DNA of 64,000 nt from Deuterostichococcus epilithicus (GCA_033439295.1 JAVTLE010000016.1:2852001-2916000), one strand, 5' to 3'. Shown: positions 12,401 through 24,915, counted from the stretch's first letter. The notes: generated by a model not told the origin, from the letters alone. Numbers and translations are program-made.

Positions 12401-13987
12401 GACGTAACCGTGTTGGTTTGGGCGGAGACGCACGCATGTCTGCGGCAGCAGCTCGAGGCAGCACTGGGCAGCTCTCATATTTCGCAGCATAACCTGAGAC
12501 AGGCATGGCCTGGGTATGAAGACACTTGTGAGCAGAAATCTGGCACCTCGTACTGGGTGGGACTATCAGCATGTGGTGTAGACCCATCCTCCTCCTCGGG
12601 TGTCTGCACCTGCAGGTCGCAGATTGCACCATCATGGACGTCTGTTGCCACGAAGTGCGGCACAGAGGCTGAAGTGGGGTTGACCGAACCCTGCGGTTGC
12701 TGTCCACCGCCATCATACGGCACTGAACATTACACCTACTTGCACCACGCTTCATATGCCATCCATTGCTGCCGTGCGGCACCGACCAAGCCGGTGTTTG
12801 GCACCGCGCCGCGGAGCCTGCATTGGTGGCAGGTCCTCACCGCATTGGCGGCGGCGTAGCCCTTGAGTGTAAGCGCAATTTCGCTCGGCTCCGCGGCTGT
12901 CTGCGGGTCGCCTGCGCCCGCCGCCGCCGCCGACGCTTCTGCTTCCGCCTTTCTGGCATCTGCCGCCGCCTGCCGCTCCGCTGCGGCTGCCGCCGCGGCT
13001 GCGGGCGACACGGGCGAGCCGGGGAGCGAGTCGCCGGTGGCGCGCCGCGCCTCTGCAATCTCCGAGGGCGTTGCACGCGGCAGGCTGGACACCCGCCGCT
13101 GGCTGCCCGCATGCTCCGCCGCCTGCAGCATACGGCGCCGCAAGCCAGTCACGTGCCCGTCACGAGACCCCCTTGCCTTGTCCCTCACGAAGCATTCCAG
13201 ACCCTGATAGCTCTCTTGTCAGCAAGACACGAGGAAGAAGGCGGACAGATGACAGCACGGCATGACAGCACGGCTGTCACACCAGCCCCTGTTCTGCGGC
13301 AACGCAGGCCCCTCCTGCTGCAGAGGCAAGGAGAAGCATTTCCAATGTGATCTGACGCCATGGCACGGTGTTGCACCTGGATGATAGCATGCGTGAGAGC
13401 CTCATCGGAAGGTTGGACGTTCAGGTCGAAGCCCACGCGGCGGCCCCATTTCTGGATGTACAGCTGCATGTTGGGGACCTGCGGATCGTTGCAGCGGGGC
13501 TTGTTAGCATCACACGGCGGCTCTGCGGGAGCATCCCCATATCCCAGCATCACAGCTTGGTACTGCAGGAGCATCCCTGCATCCAACACCAGCTTTGCAC
13601 CCTGCCATGGTGCAAGCCCATCAGACGCGGTCCAGGGCACGCACGTGCAGCAACTGCCAATCCTTCGAAGCAGCAGACTGCCATGCAGGATGTTTGCCTT
13701 GCCCCGCGCCCAGCGGCATGCCCCAGCGGCATGCCCCAGCGGCAACGAGGGCATGGCAGGTCAGCCTGTTGACGCCCAGCACGCATCGTGAATTCCAGAG
13801 TGCTCACCGGGACGAGGCGCTCGTCCGTGATGGTCTCCCCGGTGACGGGACACTGCCGAAAGCCGGCTTGGAGGTAGTATTCTGCGTACGTGCGGTCCAC
13901 TGCGATGCCAGTGGACAGCCACACCGGGTCCCGCATGACATCGCCCGAAATGGGGCACACAAACTCATTGGGAATGGCCGCGCTCAT
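450..13987 (-). CDS. U-box domain / Armadillo-repeat protein, probable E3 ubiquitin ligase (about 30 exons)
   Basis: The first exon (13808-13987) encodes a complete U-box at residues 5-60 (IPNEFVCPISGDVMRDPV, then CPVTGETI). It is spliced in phase to 13377-13478 (VPNMQLYIQKW, the usual end of a U-box) and 12841-13122. A long Ser/Pro/Ala-rich, probably disordered segment follows, encoded in pieces near 12.3, 11.9, 11.4, 11.1, 10.6, 10.3, 9.6-10.0, 8.9, 8.4 and 7.8 kb. From about 7.45 kb down to 1.85 kb, exon after exon encodes Armadillo-like helices, for example GGMAALVQLLECPVASGRTA near 5.45 kb. By family knowledge, plant U-box/ARM proteins are E3 ubiquitin ligases in which the U-box recruits the E2 and the ARM repeats bind substrate. 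Total length is roughly 1,500-1,700 residues. The middle exons were not phase-joined completely. The last exon (450-546, ending DNWDRR) is tentative; an alternative stop lies at 803. Three ambiguous bases (9777, 9779, 9783) shift the frame in one exon. Confidence 0.72.
580..607 (+). repeat. Interstitial telomere-type motif (TTTAGGG-like)
   Basis: TTTAGGG followed by degenerate units (TTCAGGGGATTAGGGTTGGG). Single units of the same motif recur in the introns of the surrounding U-box gene at about 1208, 1324, 2162, 3598, 4771, 7105, 7355 and 10117. TTTAGGG is the Arabidopsis-type telomere repeat also used by Chlorella-type algae. The array is too short and degenerate to be a telomere end. Confidence 0.5.
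6431..6519 (+). repeat. Direct repeat of about 20 nt around the intronic hairpin
   Basis: CTTGGGCCTCAGCTTCTTCT at 6431 recurs as CTTGGGCCTCAGCTGTCTTC at 6498, so one copy lies outside the left arm of the inverted repeat at 6461-6588 and one copy lies in its loop. This suggests a small rearranged repeat or mobile remnant in the intron. Confidence 0.55.
6461..6588. repeat. Imperfect inverted repeat (about 41-nt arms, 47-nt loop) in an intron of the U-box gene
   Basis: Arm 6461-6500 pairs with arm 6548-6588 with only about five mismatches or bulges. Both arms begin or end with GCTCGAG and CATCATCTTG. It sits between two ARM-encoding exons (6640-6760 and 6155-6270) on the gene's non-exonic sequence. 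A transcript of either strand would fold into a hairpin, so it could be a MITE-like remnant or a small-RNA precursor; nothing in the sequence decides between these. Confidence 0.6.
9777..9783. other. Ambiguous bases with a reading-frame change
   Basis: Three N calls (9777, 9779, 9783) lie in a GC-rich exon of the U-box gene. Upstream on the coding strand the sensible frame is Ser/Pro-rich (ending SQAPAAEP). Downstream the sensible frame is a different one (SSFSSWITGRRESRSGDAE). The frame change therefore coincides with poor base calls and is best read as a sequencing or assembly error. Confidence 0.75.
13711..13745. repeat. Short tandem repeat, 13-nt unit, about 2.7 copies
   Basis: The unit CAGCGGCATGCCC is repeated. 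It lies in the first intron region of the U-box gene, just downstream (on the minus strand) of the U-box exon. Probably neutral. Confidence 0.6.
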
Positions 13988-15253
13988 GCCGGCACCCCGC
14001 GTTTCTCTGCGGCGCCCACTGGTGTAGGGGCGCTCGTTGGCGCTCTGCTACGCGGTAGCAGCTGGCACGGGCTGCCGCTGCTCCTGCTGCGATTGCGGCT
14101 TGGTCTGCACGGCTCGCCGGCCGCAAATGTGCGTGGCAGTTTGCAAGCTGCTGGCCGTGCCGCGCGCTTGCAGTCGCCTCCTCCGCCGCCGCTGTGTGTT
14201 GCTGCAGCGCAACAGCTTCCTTTCGTCACATTTGGGGTGATGGATAGCGTCGTGAGCCTGCAATGGTACCACTTCGCGCAGGGCAGCCACCGGGGGAGCG
14301 GCAACGCCCGTGCTGAGCACCCTCACAGGCTGAAGCTGGGCAAACAGTATCCATCGCAACGACGGCTTCCGTGTTACTGCCACATGCCCCATGCATGCTT
14401 GTTCAACGCGCTGCTGGTCAGTGTGCACTGCAACTGCAGCCGCGGCCATATGAGCAGGAGCCGGCCTGCTGCAAGCCACACGACTGCAGATTCTTGGTGT
14501 TGCAACGGTTTTCGGAGCTGCGCTGAGGACTTTGTGGGGTTTTCACAAGCCCACCTTACAAAGACGATGCACCCACCGGCCGAGGGGATGAAGCCGTGCA
14601 AAGGACGGACAGTGTGGTGCACTACAACCGGTGTTTACAGCAGTCAGATGCGATGGTTCCGACGTGTTCCCTATGGCAATTCTCGCGCACTTCAACAGGC
14701 TGCGTGAGATCGCTGAGCCGGATGCTCGCTCAGTGCGCGTTTTGCGGGTGCAGCAACGATGCTCGCCAAGGCGTCGCGCATTGCAACGCGCCGAGCAGTC
14801 AGAAACCAAGCGCCAGCCGTGATCTCAGTCGCGCAACCATCCGACCAGCTTTCTGACGCCCCAAACTGGTGCACGGGAAGCTAATGAAGGGTGTTGCGTG
14901 CTAGGGTCTCCGGTTTTGAATGACAAAAACGACAAGCTGTCGGATCCTTGCTTCGCTGTCCGACATCGTTTCAGACGCTGTTCCGCCACCTCCGTGTTGC
15001 TATCAGGAGTCGCTATGCGAGCTGCGTGATGTGGTGCCGGCCAGTGCCACCGCTGTGAGTCGTGATTGTCCGTCAGGGCCAAAACTTCACGAAGCTGGAC
15101 CAGACGGGCACTTCTGGGCGGTGCAGACGCAGGCTTCGATCCTTATCGTCATCGTGCTCTGGTCTCGTAACTCCTGCAGCCAATCCGTAACCTGGCAGCG
15201 GGGTGAGCTCCTCCGTGTAGGCCTGCCGGCATAGTTCCGGCAGGCGCAGCGTG
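13988..15253. other. Shared 5' region between the divergent U-box and SMC2 genes
   Basis: About 1.27 kb separate the two start codons, which point away from each other. The region must hold both promoters and 5' UTRs. Long open frames cross it on the plus strand, but they extend into antisense of the U-box exons and look like GC-rich shadows. I recognise no TATA box, conserved gene or RNA. Confidence 0.5.
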
Positions 15254-18200
15254 ATGTACGTCGAGGAAATCACCATCGATGGCTTCAAGAGCTTCGCCCG
15301 CCGCACGACCGTTGCGGGGCTGGACCCCCAGTTCAACGCCATCACCGGGCTCAACGGCTCCGGAAAGTCCAACATCTTGGATTCCATCTGCTTCGTGCTG
15401 GGCATCACCAACATGCAGCAGGTGAGCCGTGTAGTGGTCGAACCAATGAGCAAGACGATCGTACATCGGGCTGGCAGCGCTCCCAAGGCATCTGCTGCGG
15501 CTGCGCAGTTGGCGTGAGCGCCAAATGCAGCAACGCCAAGTGCAGCAGCGGTACCCCATCCGAGCCGGTGCCCGATGCAGGGTCGTGCAGCAAGACAGGG
15601 AGCATGGGTCGCCTGCAAGGGGCTGGTCCTAGCTCCGGCATGCATCGAGTGCTTGGCACAACACCTGCCGCCGTGCACCCTGCAGGTCCGTGTCGGCAGC
15701 CTGCAGGAGCTGGTGTACAAAAACGGGCAGGCGGGCGTTACCAAGGCCTCCGTGTCCGTTGTCTTCAACAACGAGGTCAAGGCCAACAGCCCCATCGGCT
15801 ACGACCAGTATGACCAGATCACGGTCACGCGGCAGGTGGGTGGGCAGGCCGCCTCTGCTCTGAGTCCGATTCAGATGCTACTGCGCAGCTGCGCATTATG
15901 TGCTCCTGCTCCTTCGTGCAGGCACTCGCACAACACGCGAAGAATGCTGTTCGATACCACGTGCCATGACATTTACTTGTGCTGCGCAACTGCAGCTGGT
16001 CATCGGAGGGCGCAACAAGTACCTCATCAACGGTCATGTGGCGCAGCCCAGCCGCGTGCAGTCGATGTTCCACAGCGTGCAGCTGAACGTCAACAACCCG
16101 CACTTCCTCATCATGCAGGGCCGCATCACCAAGGTGGGCATGACAGAGTCGTACATCGAGTGTTTAGAGTATGATGCCCGCTTGGTCACACGCTGCACGA
16201 GCCCCTGTGACAGACTCGGTCCAGCCAGTCGCATGCAATCTGCCATGATGAAAGCCTTTCCCGGCAGGAACTGTCAGGTAATTGCTGCTGGGGCCCCCAA
16301 GCCGGCCTCGCAGATGGTCGGCGACCACGGACGCCTGCCGCTGCCGCACTGCGCCTGCACTGAACCCAGCCAGCCCCTTGTGCACACCTCTTTCGGATGG
16401 GCGAAGGCCAGTCCCATGCCCGCTGGCGCAGGTGCTGAACATGAAGCCGGCAGAGACGCTGGGCATGCTGGAGGAGGCGGCGGGCACGCGCATGTACGAG
16501 ACAAAGAAGGAGGCCGCGCTGCGCACGCTGGACAAGAAGCAGGTCAAGGTGGATGAGATCAACAAGGTGTGTTAGAACAGGATTCAGAGTTTAAAGCCCT
16601 CCGGCACTCACCTGAGGCCAGGCGCTGGGGTGCTCTGCCGCTGAGGTGCTTGAGGAGAAAGTGCACTTCGCACCAGCCACCAGAACGGCGTCGTGCTGCG
16701 CATTCTGGGCATGACTGGGCGCACTGTCTGCTGAGTGGTGCATCAACTGGGACCGCCCGCTCACCGGGCAGGGCGCCGCTGTCAGCATCAGTTGCCAAGA
16801 CAGCCAAGCAACTTGCCCCAGCGAGTCACCTTCGACCAGTTGTTAGTGCGACCCTCGACTTGCCGCAAACCTTCGCAACAGGTGCCGCCGGCAGGAGACA
16901 CCGTGCCTGCGCCGGAGCAGCTGCGCCGAAGCTGCTTGAGCTCAAACCAAAGGCCTTCCACAAACCCCCAACAACACGCAGGTGCTGGCGGAGGACATTG
17001 TGCCAGCGCTGGACAAGCTGCGGAAGGAGAAGCGGGATGCGGCGCTGCACAACGAGCGGCAGGTGCAGCTGGACGAGCAAAAGCGCCGCATCGCCGAGTA
17101 CAGCTGGGCGCAGGACAAGCGGTATGTGTGGGGCCGCTCTCTGAATGTCTTTCGGATGTGAGGTAGTGACAGCTCGAGCAGGCGCGACATTCTGGTGCGG
17201 GTCTCTCTCGCCACGAAGATAGAGCATGTAGATGTCAGGGTTGGGTTGCTGGCCATCTGCTCCAAGAAGGCCGTTCTCGAATGACGCTGCGCTCTCTGCG
17301 GCACATACGTGCTCGGCGATAGGAGGCTGTGCACAGGGTGCGGCTCAGTGCCCTTGGAAAGACGATTGTGCGCTGTGCGCTGCAGAGCCAGCGAGAATTC
17401 GGTGAGCGACCTGGAGGAGCGGCGGGAGGCGCTGTCGGCAGTGACTGAGGAGCGCTCCAAATCGGCTGCACAGGCGGAGGCCGCCGACGAGCGGTTGCAG
17501 GTGCGCAGCGCCGCACCTCCAGAGGATACTGAGTCCGACAAAGTTGGGCTTGGTGTCCCCTGCCGCCTCGCTCCAGAATGGCTGAAAGCTTCTGCTTCAG
17601 GAAGTCTGCCTGGGGGGGTCTGCCTGCCTCACGAAGCAGCTGCTCGGCGAGTGCGGCAGCGCATCCTTGCCGAGGGGTCCAGGCTGAGATACTGCGGCAG
17701 TCAGAGCATCCCAGCTGACGCATGCCGCCGTGCGCTCCCACCCTGTAGGAGCTGGCGGAGGAGAAGGAGCAGCGGTCTGGCGGCGACATCCGGCGGCTGC
17801 AGGGCGAGGTAGCGGCGCTGGCCAAAGAGTGCGCGCTTCAGGCGCTCAGCGCTCCCACACCTCTCTGTGTTCTGCACGGCAGGTTTGTATGCCTGGCATG
17901 CTTGCAGGGCAGCAGCTGCAGCCGATTGGCACCTCCACGCCTACAGCTGAGCAGCAGGTTCCTGTGCCTGCGCCTGGTGTTGCCAACTTCTGAAGCCCTG
18001 CTTCTCACAGTTGCAGTCTGTTTGACACGCAGGCTGGTACAGTGCAATGCGGCATGGGAGCACCGGCGGGAGGCGCTGTCCGCCGAGCAGGCGGGTGTGG
18101 CCACGCTGCAGCAGCAGCAGGCGGAACTGCAGCAGGACAGGCTTTCAGAGCGCCTGGCGGCAGCTGCTGCGGCACGCGAAGAGGCTCACGCCGCTCACGA

Positions 18201-21200
18201 GCAGTGAGTTTCCCTTCACTCCCAGTCCTTCGGTTGTGCAAGCAAGCGGGTGCGCATGGCTCGAACCGTGGGGGTGACTCTATAGTTGGATGCACGGATG
18301 TGGCCTCGAGCAATGGCAGCATCTCATATGACGGATCCGGTAGAAGGCGTACGGCATTGCCCACTGGCTGTGAGCAACGCCTGAGCTGCGAGGACGCGGG
18401 CTGCGCGCGTTGCTGTCTTGTCAGCATGAGGCAGCTGGCAGTTCCCAGCACCAGATGCCACGAGCGCGAGAGCAAATCATTTGTCTCCCAAATGCACCAG
18501 GGCCAAGGCAGGCGTGGAAGCCGCAGCGAGGGAGCTGGCCGGCGCAGAGGCTGGCGACGGCCGCGATAAGAGCAATCGGTCGCTTGCCGAGCGCCTTTCT
18601 GACGCGCAGCAGGCCCAGGCGAGCATAGAGTGCTATCAGCAAAGTGGTGTCTTTCCAAACGAATCCCGACTGACTGCATCGGTGCATGCGAATCTGCAGC
18701 CTTCAATCGCAGTCATAATGGTGCTGGCCGCACGGGGCCTTTGGCAGGGACCCTGCAGACTGTTTGGCAAGCCTGAACCTTGCTCAATCAAACATTGAGC
18801 CTCATAATAAGCAGCCTTCTGCACATTGCCGAGCATTGAGAAATACTTCCTCCTTGCTCGACACCACACGTCCGGCTGCTGATCCGTGTCCTGGTTGCCT
18901 GCCCTGCAGACCGCGGCGGAAGCGGATCTTAAGGCAGCTAAGGTCCGGGAGAGGCATGCAGCGGCCGAGCTTTCGCAGGTGCAGAAGGCGGCTGCCAAGC
19001 AGGACTCCGCGTCTGCGAAGCTGGAGAAGGTGTGCACCGTGTACGACCCTGGTCAATCAAGCCACCTTGTGGCACTCGGTTCCCAGGACCAGCAGCGGCT
19101 GGGGCCGGCTGCCTGCTTCCTGCTGCCGACACTGCCCAGGGCTCGCACAGGAGCTGGGGCGCCGCAGAGTCAGCCCTTCCTGTGAGCCACGACCTTCTCA
19201 GCCCACAGCCTGCAGGCCGGTCAGCGGCTTGTGAGCCCACGCCCGGTGCCTGATATTTCACACCATGCCGCTGGCCGCAGGACCTGGCGGTGGCGGAGGC
19301 GGGTGTGACGGCGCTGCAGGCGGACCTGGCGGCGCTGCCATACGACAGCGAAGCGGCGGCGCAGCTGGAGGCGGCCGTCGAGGCCGAGGCGGAAGCCGTG
19401 GCACGCTGCCGCGCCGCCGCAGACGAGACCGCCGGCCAGCTGGGTGGTGCGGATGTACTTCCTCCCGTCTGCGGTGGCGGAGACACATGAGAGCGTGCTC
19501 ATGTATGCTCAGAGGCTGCGCCAGCAGGGGCATGCCAGGCATTGCAGCAGGCAGCTGGTGTCAGCCGCGCGACACTAGCAGCAGTGGCCCTACTCAGGGA
19601 GCCCTACCCTGCAGGCGAGCCTGCTTCCTGTCAGCACAACGGTAACAGTTTCTGCTTTTAGTGGAACACAAGTGCCACCGGACTGCCTGGTCAGGCCGCC
19701 TGTCGCATGTGCAGGCATCGACTTCCAGTTCAGCGACCCGGGACAGGGCTTTGACGCGCGGGAGGTGCGCGGCACGGTCGGCAAGCTCATCGACGGCGCG
19801 CTGCCGCTGGGCGGCGCGCCCACTGCCACCGCGCTGGAGGTCGCCGCTGGGGGCACCCTGTACCAGGCACGCCCTCTGTGGCACATCGCCACATCCTTGC
19901 CTCCTCATCTGCTCTTGAAGTTGTAGATGCCAGCAGTGGCAGGGGAGTTCTGGGCTGCTGCTGCTGCTGCGCACATATGTCGGTTTCTGCGTGCTTGCGA
20001 GTGGCAGGGCGGCTGGTGCCCCAGCACCAAGGCAGACGGTAGGGACATGACAATCAGCCTTTGAACCGTTGCGTCGTCGGTGAACTGTGCCGTCGATGCC
20101 CCACACAGGTGGTGGTGGACACTGCCGAGGCAGGCAAGGCGCTGCTGGCACGCGGCAGGCTGCGCAACCGCGTCACCCTCATCCCCCTGGACAAGGTGAG
20201 GGCCGAGTCGCTCGGGGGGCTCTACCCGGGGCACCGCCACACGTCATGCCGACATCGATGTGACAGCCGGGCTTCAGCCGGCCCCTGGGCGCCAGGGTTC
20301 TGACAGTGGCCCACAGCAACAGCGCTCCCCATGTTCTGAACCCCAAACCCGTGCACAGGTCAAGCCAGTGGACGAAGCGGCCATGGAGCAGAAGCGGCGC
20401 GCGGCGCGGCAGCTGGTCGGCAACGCCGCCTGCCTGGCCGTGGACCTCGTGCAGCACGGCGCGGGCGTCACGAGGGCAATGCGCCACGCCTTTGGCCGCA
20501 CCTTCGTCTGCAAGGTGGGGCGCCCTGGAGGGGAGACGACCATCGAGCTTGCACGCATGCTGCTGCACGACATCCTGCCTGATCTTACGGTCTCGCGTGC
20601 CTCCCGGTTCGTGGCCGAGCCGGTGGGCCACGCTCCGTTGTGTGGCCCAAGGACTGCGGCCTTCGGTTGGGACAGGCAGGCGCCCAGGAGGGCACATGGC
20701 AGTGCCGCTCAATGTCGCCCTGCAACCTGACATCGTCGTTCGCGATGGACTCCGCAGGACCAGGCGACGGCGCAGAAGCTGGCCTTCGACCGGCAGGTCG
20801 GCTGGCGCTGCGTGACGCTCGACGGGGACGACTTCAACCCGGGCGGCACGCTGACAGGCGGCTCGCGGCGGTCCGGCGGCCAGACGCTCGCGCGTGTGTT
20901 TGCATGGAAGGCTCAGGCGGCAGAGCTGGAGGGCCACCGCACGGCGCTGCATGCTGCACGGGCAGAGCTGGAGGCGATGAAGCCTGCAGCCAGGCGGCAC
21001 GCCAAGTGAGGCCGCTTGCTGCGCAGCTGCGTGGGTCGGTCCATGCGGTGGCGCTGTCGGTGTGGGCAGCTGCTGCCACATGCTCAAGCACCAGCCGAAG
21101 ACGACCCCTGGCCTTTGGTGTGCTCACAACCACAGCAAACCGGGTGGATGCGAGCGGGCACTATTCCAGTTTTGCTGGGCTGCAGCAATGGCATCTGACG

Positions 21201-24200
21201 CTTGCAGCAATGGCGATCGACATCTGCAGCCACTGGCGCATTGAGCAACACTCGAAAATCATGTCGGACAAATGTACAAAAGCATGCCACCCTTGCCTGC
21301 AGGCTGTGCAAGGACCTGGAGCTCAAGCAGCATGCGCTGGCGCTCCTGGCACAGCGCGAGAGTGGCTCTCAGGCGTCACAGCTGCGCAGTGCAGCAGCAC
21401 TGGCGGAGGCGGCACAGGAGGCGGCGCGGGCGGACGCTGCGGCGGCGCAAGCACGGCGTGCTGAGATGATGGCGGCAGCAGAGGTGAGGGATCGAAACTG
21501 TCTCCCGGGGCCATGACGGCATGACAGATGTTTGTGAAGCAGAAGTAAGACGCGCTGCTGCTGTTATGGTGGCTGTTGTCGCCATTGCCCATCTGAGAGG
21601 CTCCTGACACCACCGTCCCTGCAACTTGAGAGCGCGCATATGGCGTTCCGCTCCGGCAAACCTGCTAGCTGTGACCTGTCAGTTGCTCCTTCATTCTTTC
21701 GATTGTTCTCTCCAGGCCCTGGAGCGCGACATTGCCAACTTCGAGGCAGAGCGCGGCGGCCGCCTCAAGGCGGCGCAGGCCAAGGTGAAGGCCGCCAGGG
21801 CCGCCGTGGAGGCTGCGCGGGCGGCGCTGCGGGCCGCGGACGCCGGGCTGACCGCCGCGAAGGCGGAGGCCGAGGCGGCAGAGCAGCAGGCAGCAGAGCT
21901 GGGCGCCGCCGCTGCCGCCGCCGAGGCGACGCTTCAGGGTGTGTGGCCCCTAATTCAAGAGCTCTGCACCGGCTGCAGGAGTTGACTCAGGGTGGCGCCA
22001 CTTATCTACACAGCTGGGAGGGCAGCGGCAGGCTTTGGGATGGGCCCTGCCGCTGTTGCAGGCTGGCAAGCACTGTCCGGTGCAGTGAGCGGGGACCTAC
22101 AAGCCGCCATGCCACTCTGCATCGACGCGAAAACCCTCAACACTGAAACCCAGTCCCTGTGCCGCGCAGAGCTGGCGCGGGAGGTGGCGGGGCTGGAGGC
22201 TCAGGTGCAGGCCGCGGAGGCGGCCGCCGGCAAGGCGGAAGCGGCGCTCACAGAACGGCGGGCAGCGGAGGCGGCGTGCGACGCCGAGGAAAAGGCGCTG
22301 CGAGCGGCGCGCACGGCAGCGCGGGACCGCGCCGATGCCGCCGCCACGCGCCAGAGGCGCCTGGAGTCCGAGTGCGTCCCTCAGTACTTTCCTTGCCACA
22401 TCGCTCTTCCATCTGGCAGATGCTGCCCTGCAATGCACAACAGGGCAGCGTCAAGGGGTCTGCACATGCTGAAGGAGCCTGCCGCAGCTGCTGGCAGCAC
22501 GGCAGCGCGTCACCGCTCTTCCTGCTGCAGCCACCTCCCTGCAGGGTCCTCACTGCATATCTTCATGTGCAGGCTCAAGTCGTCGGAGAAGCGCGCCCGA
22601 GACGCGACGGAGCACCTGCAGGAGCTGGAAAAGGTGCTGCTTCCTTTGCTTTCCTTCGCCCTGGTGCGGTTCACGGTTTGGTTCACCTGCGTCAAATGTT
22701 GAGCAAAGCAGGAAATCGGACGAGCGCCTCTGCGCTGTCTCTACCTGTGCACAACCTGCGCATGGTGCTCAGCAACCACGCTGACGCGCCGGAACAAACA
22801 CAACGACCAGGTGTACCGGTGGAGCGAGGCAGACCGGGCGGAGATCCGGGGGCGGCCGCAGTGGTCGGCGGAGCAGCTGGCAGACGAGATTGGGGCGTAC
22901 GAGGCGCGGAAGCAGGAAGTCGAGGACCTCGGCAAGCGCGTCAACCGCAAGGTGCCGCGCTGCCTTCGGTGGTGTGGTGTGGGCCTCCGAATGACCCCAG
23001 GCCAGGTTGGGTGTCTGCAGAGATGGAATATGCAGGGGGCCGGCAAGGCTGCCCGTCAGGCGCGTATTGTCATGCCAGCCGGGCCAGACCAGGGTGCGCA
23101 GGCATTTCGGCGGACGCTTGGCAAAGAGAAAGGCGCACGCTGCCACTCCCGCCGCCGCTGTCGACCCCCTGTGTGGTTCGCCTGCTTAGTTTGCCCAGAA
23201 TTCCCAACCCCTCGGCGCAGGCGGTCAACATGTTTGACAAGGCGGAGCAGGAGCAGCTGCAGCTGTCGGAGAAAAAGCGCATGGTGGAGGCTGACAAGGC
23301 CAAAATCCACAAGGCGCGTCCCGGCATTCCTCTGGAGCAAAACCATGCAAGACCACTTGTCTCTCGTTGCATGTGCACTCCTCGGCTGCTGCGGTGACGC
23401 CATGTGCTCGCCGCTTGGAGCATGCTTGGCAGGTCTCGAGTTATCGGGCTCTCTTCCGCAAGGGCGGCTCGGCATCTGTCAACTTGTATTAGAAGTCGTT
23501 GCCTGACGGCGCGCAGGTCATCGACGAGCTGGACGAGAAGAAGAAGGAGGCGCTGCGCCTGACATGGGACAAGGTGAGCCCTTGCTCGGCGGCTCCTCGC
23601 CTTTCCCGCTACCACCCCCTGGCACTCGTGTCCTGTGCAGAATCTATCTCCACACACGGCGGCGGCACGAACGGCAAGCCTGCGCTGACCAGCAAGGGCA
23701 TAGCCCACCGCCGATCACTGGTGCCGGAAGTTGACCTGCTGCTGCCTCTGTGCCGCAGGTCAACGCGGACTTTGGCTCCATCTTCTCGACGCTGCTGCCG
23801 GGCACGTCCGCCAAGCTGGAGCCGCCCGAGGGCGCCAGCTTCCTGGCGGGTGCGGCACAATCGTTTTGCAATTTCACGCATGACCCTGTTGGCTCACCGC
23901 AAAGGCCTGCGCTTCAAGCGGCTACACAGCTGCGTCGTCGCTCACGCCGCCGCTGCAGACCTTGCTGTGCCTGCTTCGGTATCTGGCGGCCCAATCGAGG
24001 TCATGAAACCATCTCGGCAGGGCTGGAGGTGCACGTCGCATTCGGCGGCGTGTGGAAGCAGAGCCTGACGGAGCTGTCTGGCGGGCAGCGGTCGCTGCTG
24101 GCGCTTTCGCTCATCCTGGCCATGCTGCTCTTCAAGCCCGCGCCCATCTACATCCTGGACGAGGTGCGATTTATCTCATTCGGGATCTCTGGGCCGCATA

Positions 24201-24635
24201 CGCGGCCAGGGATGCCGCCTCCTGTCAGGTAAACTGGTCGAATATGAGGTCCAAGGGGCAAGGCAGCAGGAGCTCCCTCCCGAAGTGCGGTCTGCCAGCA
24301 ACACCACCGGCCCGTGCTGTCGCGCCTACGGCTGTGGACGGTGACGCCATCGAAAACACTGTCGGCTGCACGGTGACCATGCACCTGGAGCCCCTGAACC
24401 CTGCCATTCAACACCCTGCCCGCAGGTGGACGCGGCGCTGGACCTGAGCCACACGCAGAACATCGGGCGCATGATCAAGGCACACTTCCCGCAGTCCCAG
24501 TTCATTGTGGTTTCCCTCAAGGAGGGCATGTTCAACAACGCCAACGTGCTCTTCCGCACCAAGTTCGTCGATGGTGTCTCCACCGTCACACGCATCGCCA
24601 CGCGCAGGCACGCCTGTGAATCTTTTTTCGGGTGA
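15254..24635 (+). CDS. SMC2: Condensin subunit SMC2 (structural maintenance of chromosomes protein 2), 1180 aa, 25 exons
   Basis: SMC2 pairs with SMC4 to form the ATPase core of condensin, which compacts chromosomes in mitosis. Exon 1 (15254-15421) gives the SMC2-type start [14 protein letters not shown] and Walker A GLNGSGKS (residues 32-39). The hinge lies at about residues 500-665 (exons from 19715), with the [10 protein letters not shown] glycine motif. The ABC signature [10 protein letters not shown] is at about 1080, and Walker [14 protein letters not shown] spans the junction 24163/24426. All 25 exons join with matching phase: 15254-15421, 15686-15835, 15996-16133, 16432-16566, 16982-17121, 17386-17500, 17749-17828, 18033-18203, 18501-18618, 18910-19029, 19281-19443, 19715-19866, 20109-20195, 20359-20514, 20758-21005, 21303-21483, 21716-21938, 22170-22371, 22573-22633, 22811-22951, 23221-23313, 23517-23573, 23759-23849, 24021-24163, 24426-24635. 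Three introns use GC donors (18619, 19867, 23314). Length and motifs are normal for the family; the last dozen residues are the least certain part. Confidence 0.96.
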
Positions 24636-24771
24636 TACTGGACTTGGATTTGGATCTTGATCTGGTTCTGAATTCAGGCGACACCCGCACAGCACGAGGG
24701 GGAGGGGGTGCATCCCTTCGCCAGGCTAGCACCTGCACAGGTCGCGTTGATCGAGGGGGCAGGCAACTGAA

Positions 24772-24811
24772 AAGACAGAGTTGCGACTGACAAGACAGAG
24801 CTGCGACTGAC
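24772..24811. repeat. 20-nt tandem duplication in the SMC2 3' region
   Basis: AAGACAGAGTTGCGACTGAC is followed at once by AAGACAGAGCTGCGACTGAC, one mismatch. It lies between the SMC2 stop codon and the TGTAA motif. Confidence 0.7.
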
Positions 24812-24915
24812 AATGATGTTGGAACCTCGTGCAGGACTCCTCAGGAGCAGGCGGCGGCGGCGGCAAAGGGCGCAGCACAGAGGGCAGGCGCAGATCGGCC
24901 CGCGCTGCGAGAGAA

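Noticed and set aside
14557-14639. Two TGTAA motifs on the minus strand upstream of the U-box gene, suggesting another gene end
   Set aside because: No minus-strand gene with domains or spliceable exons lies between them and SMC2. The five-base motif also turns up inside introns in this window, for example near 36537 and 50993, so it is not decisive alone.
13595-14707. 370-codon open frame on the plus strand
   Set aside because: It runs antisense through the U-box exon and its composition (many Arg, Cys, Trp, His) is that of a GC-rich shadow frame; no domain is visible.
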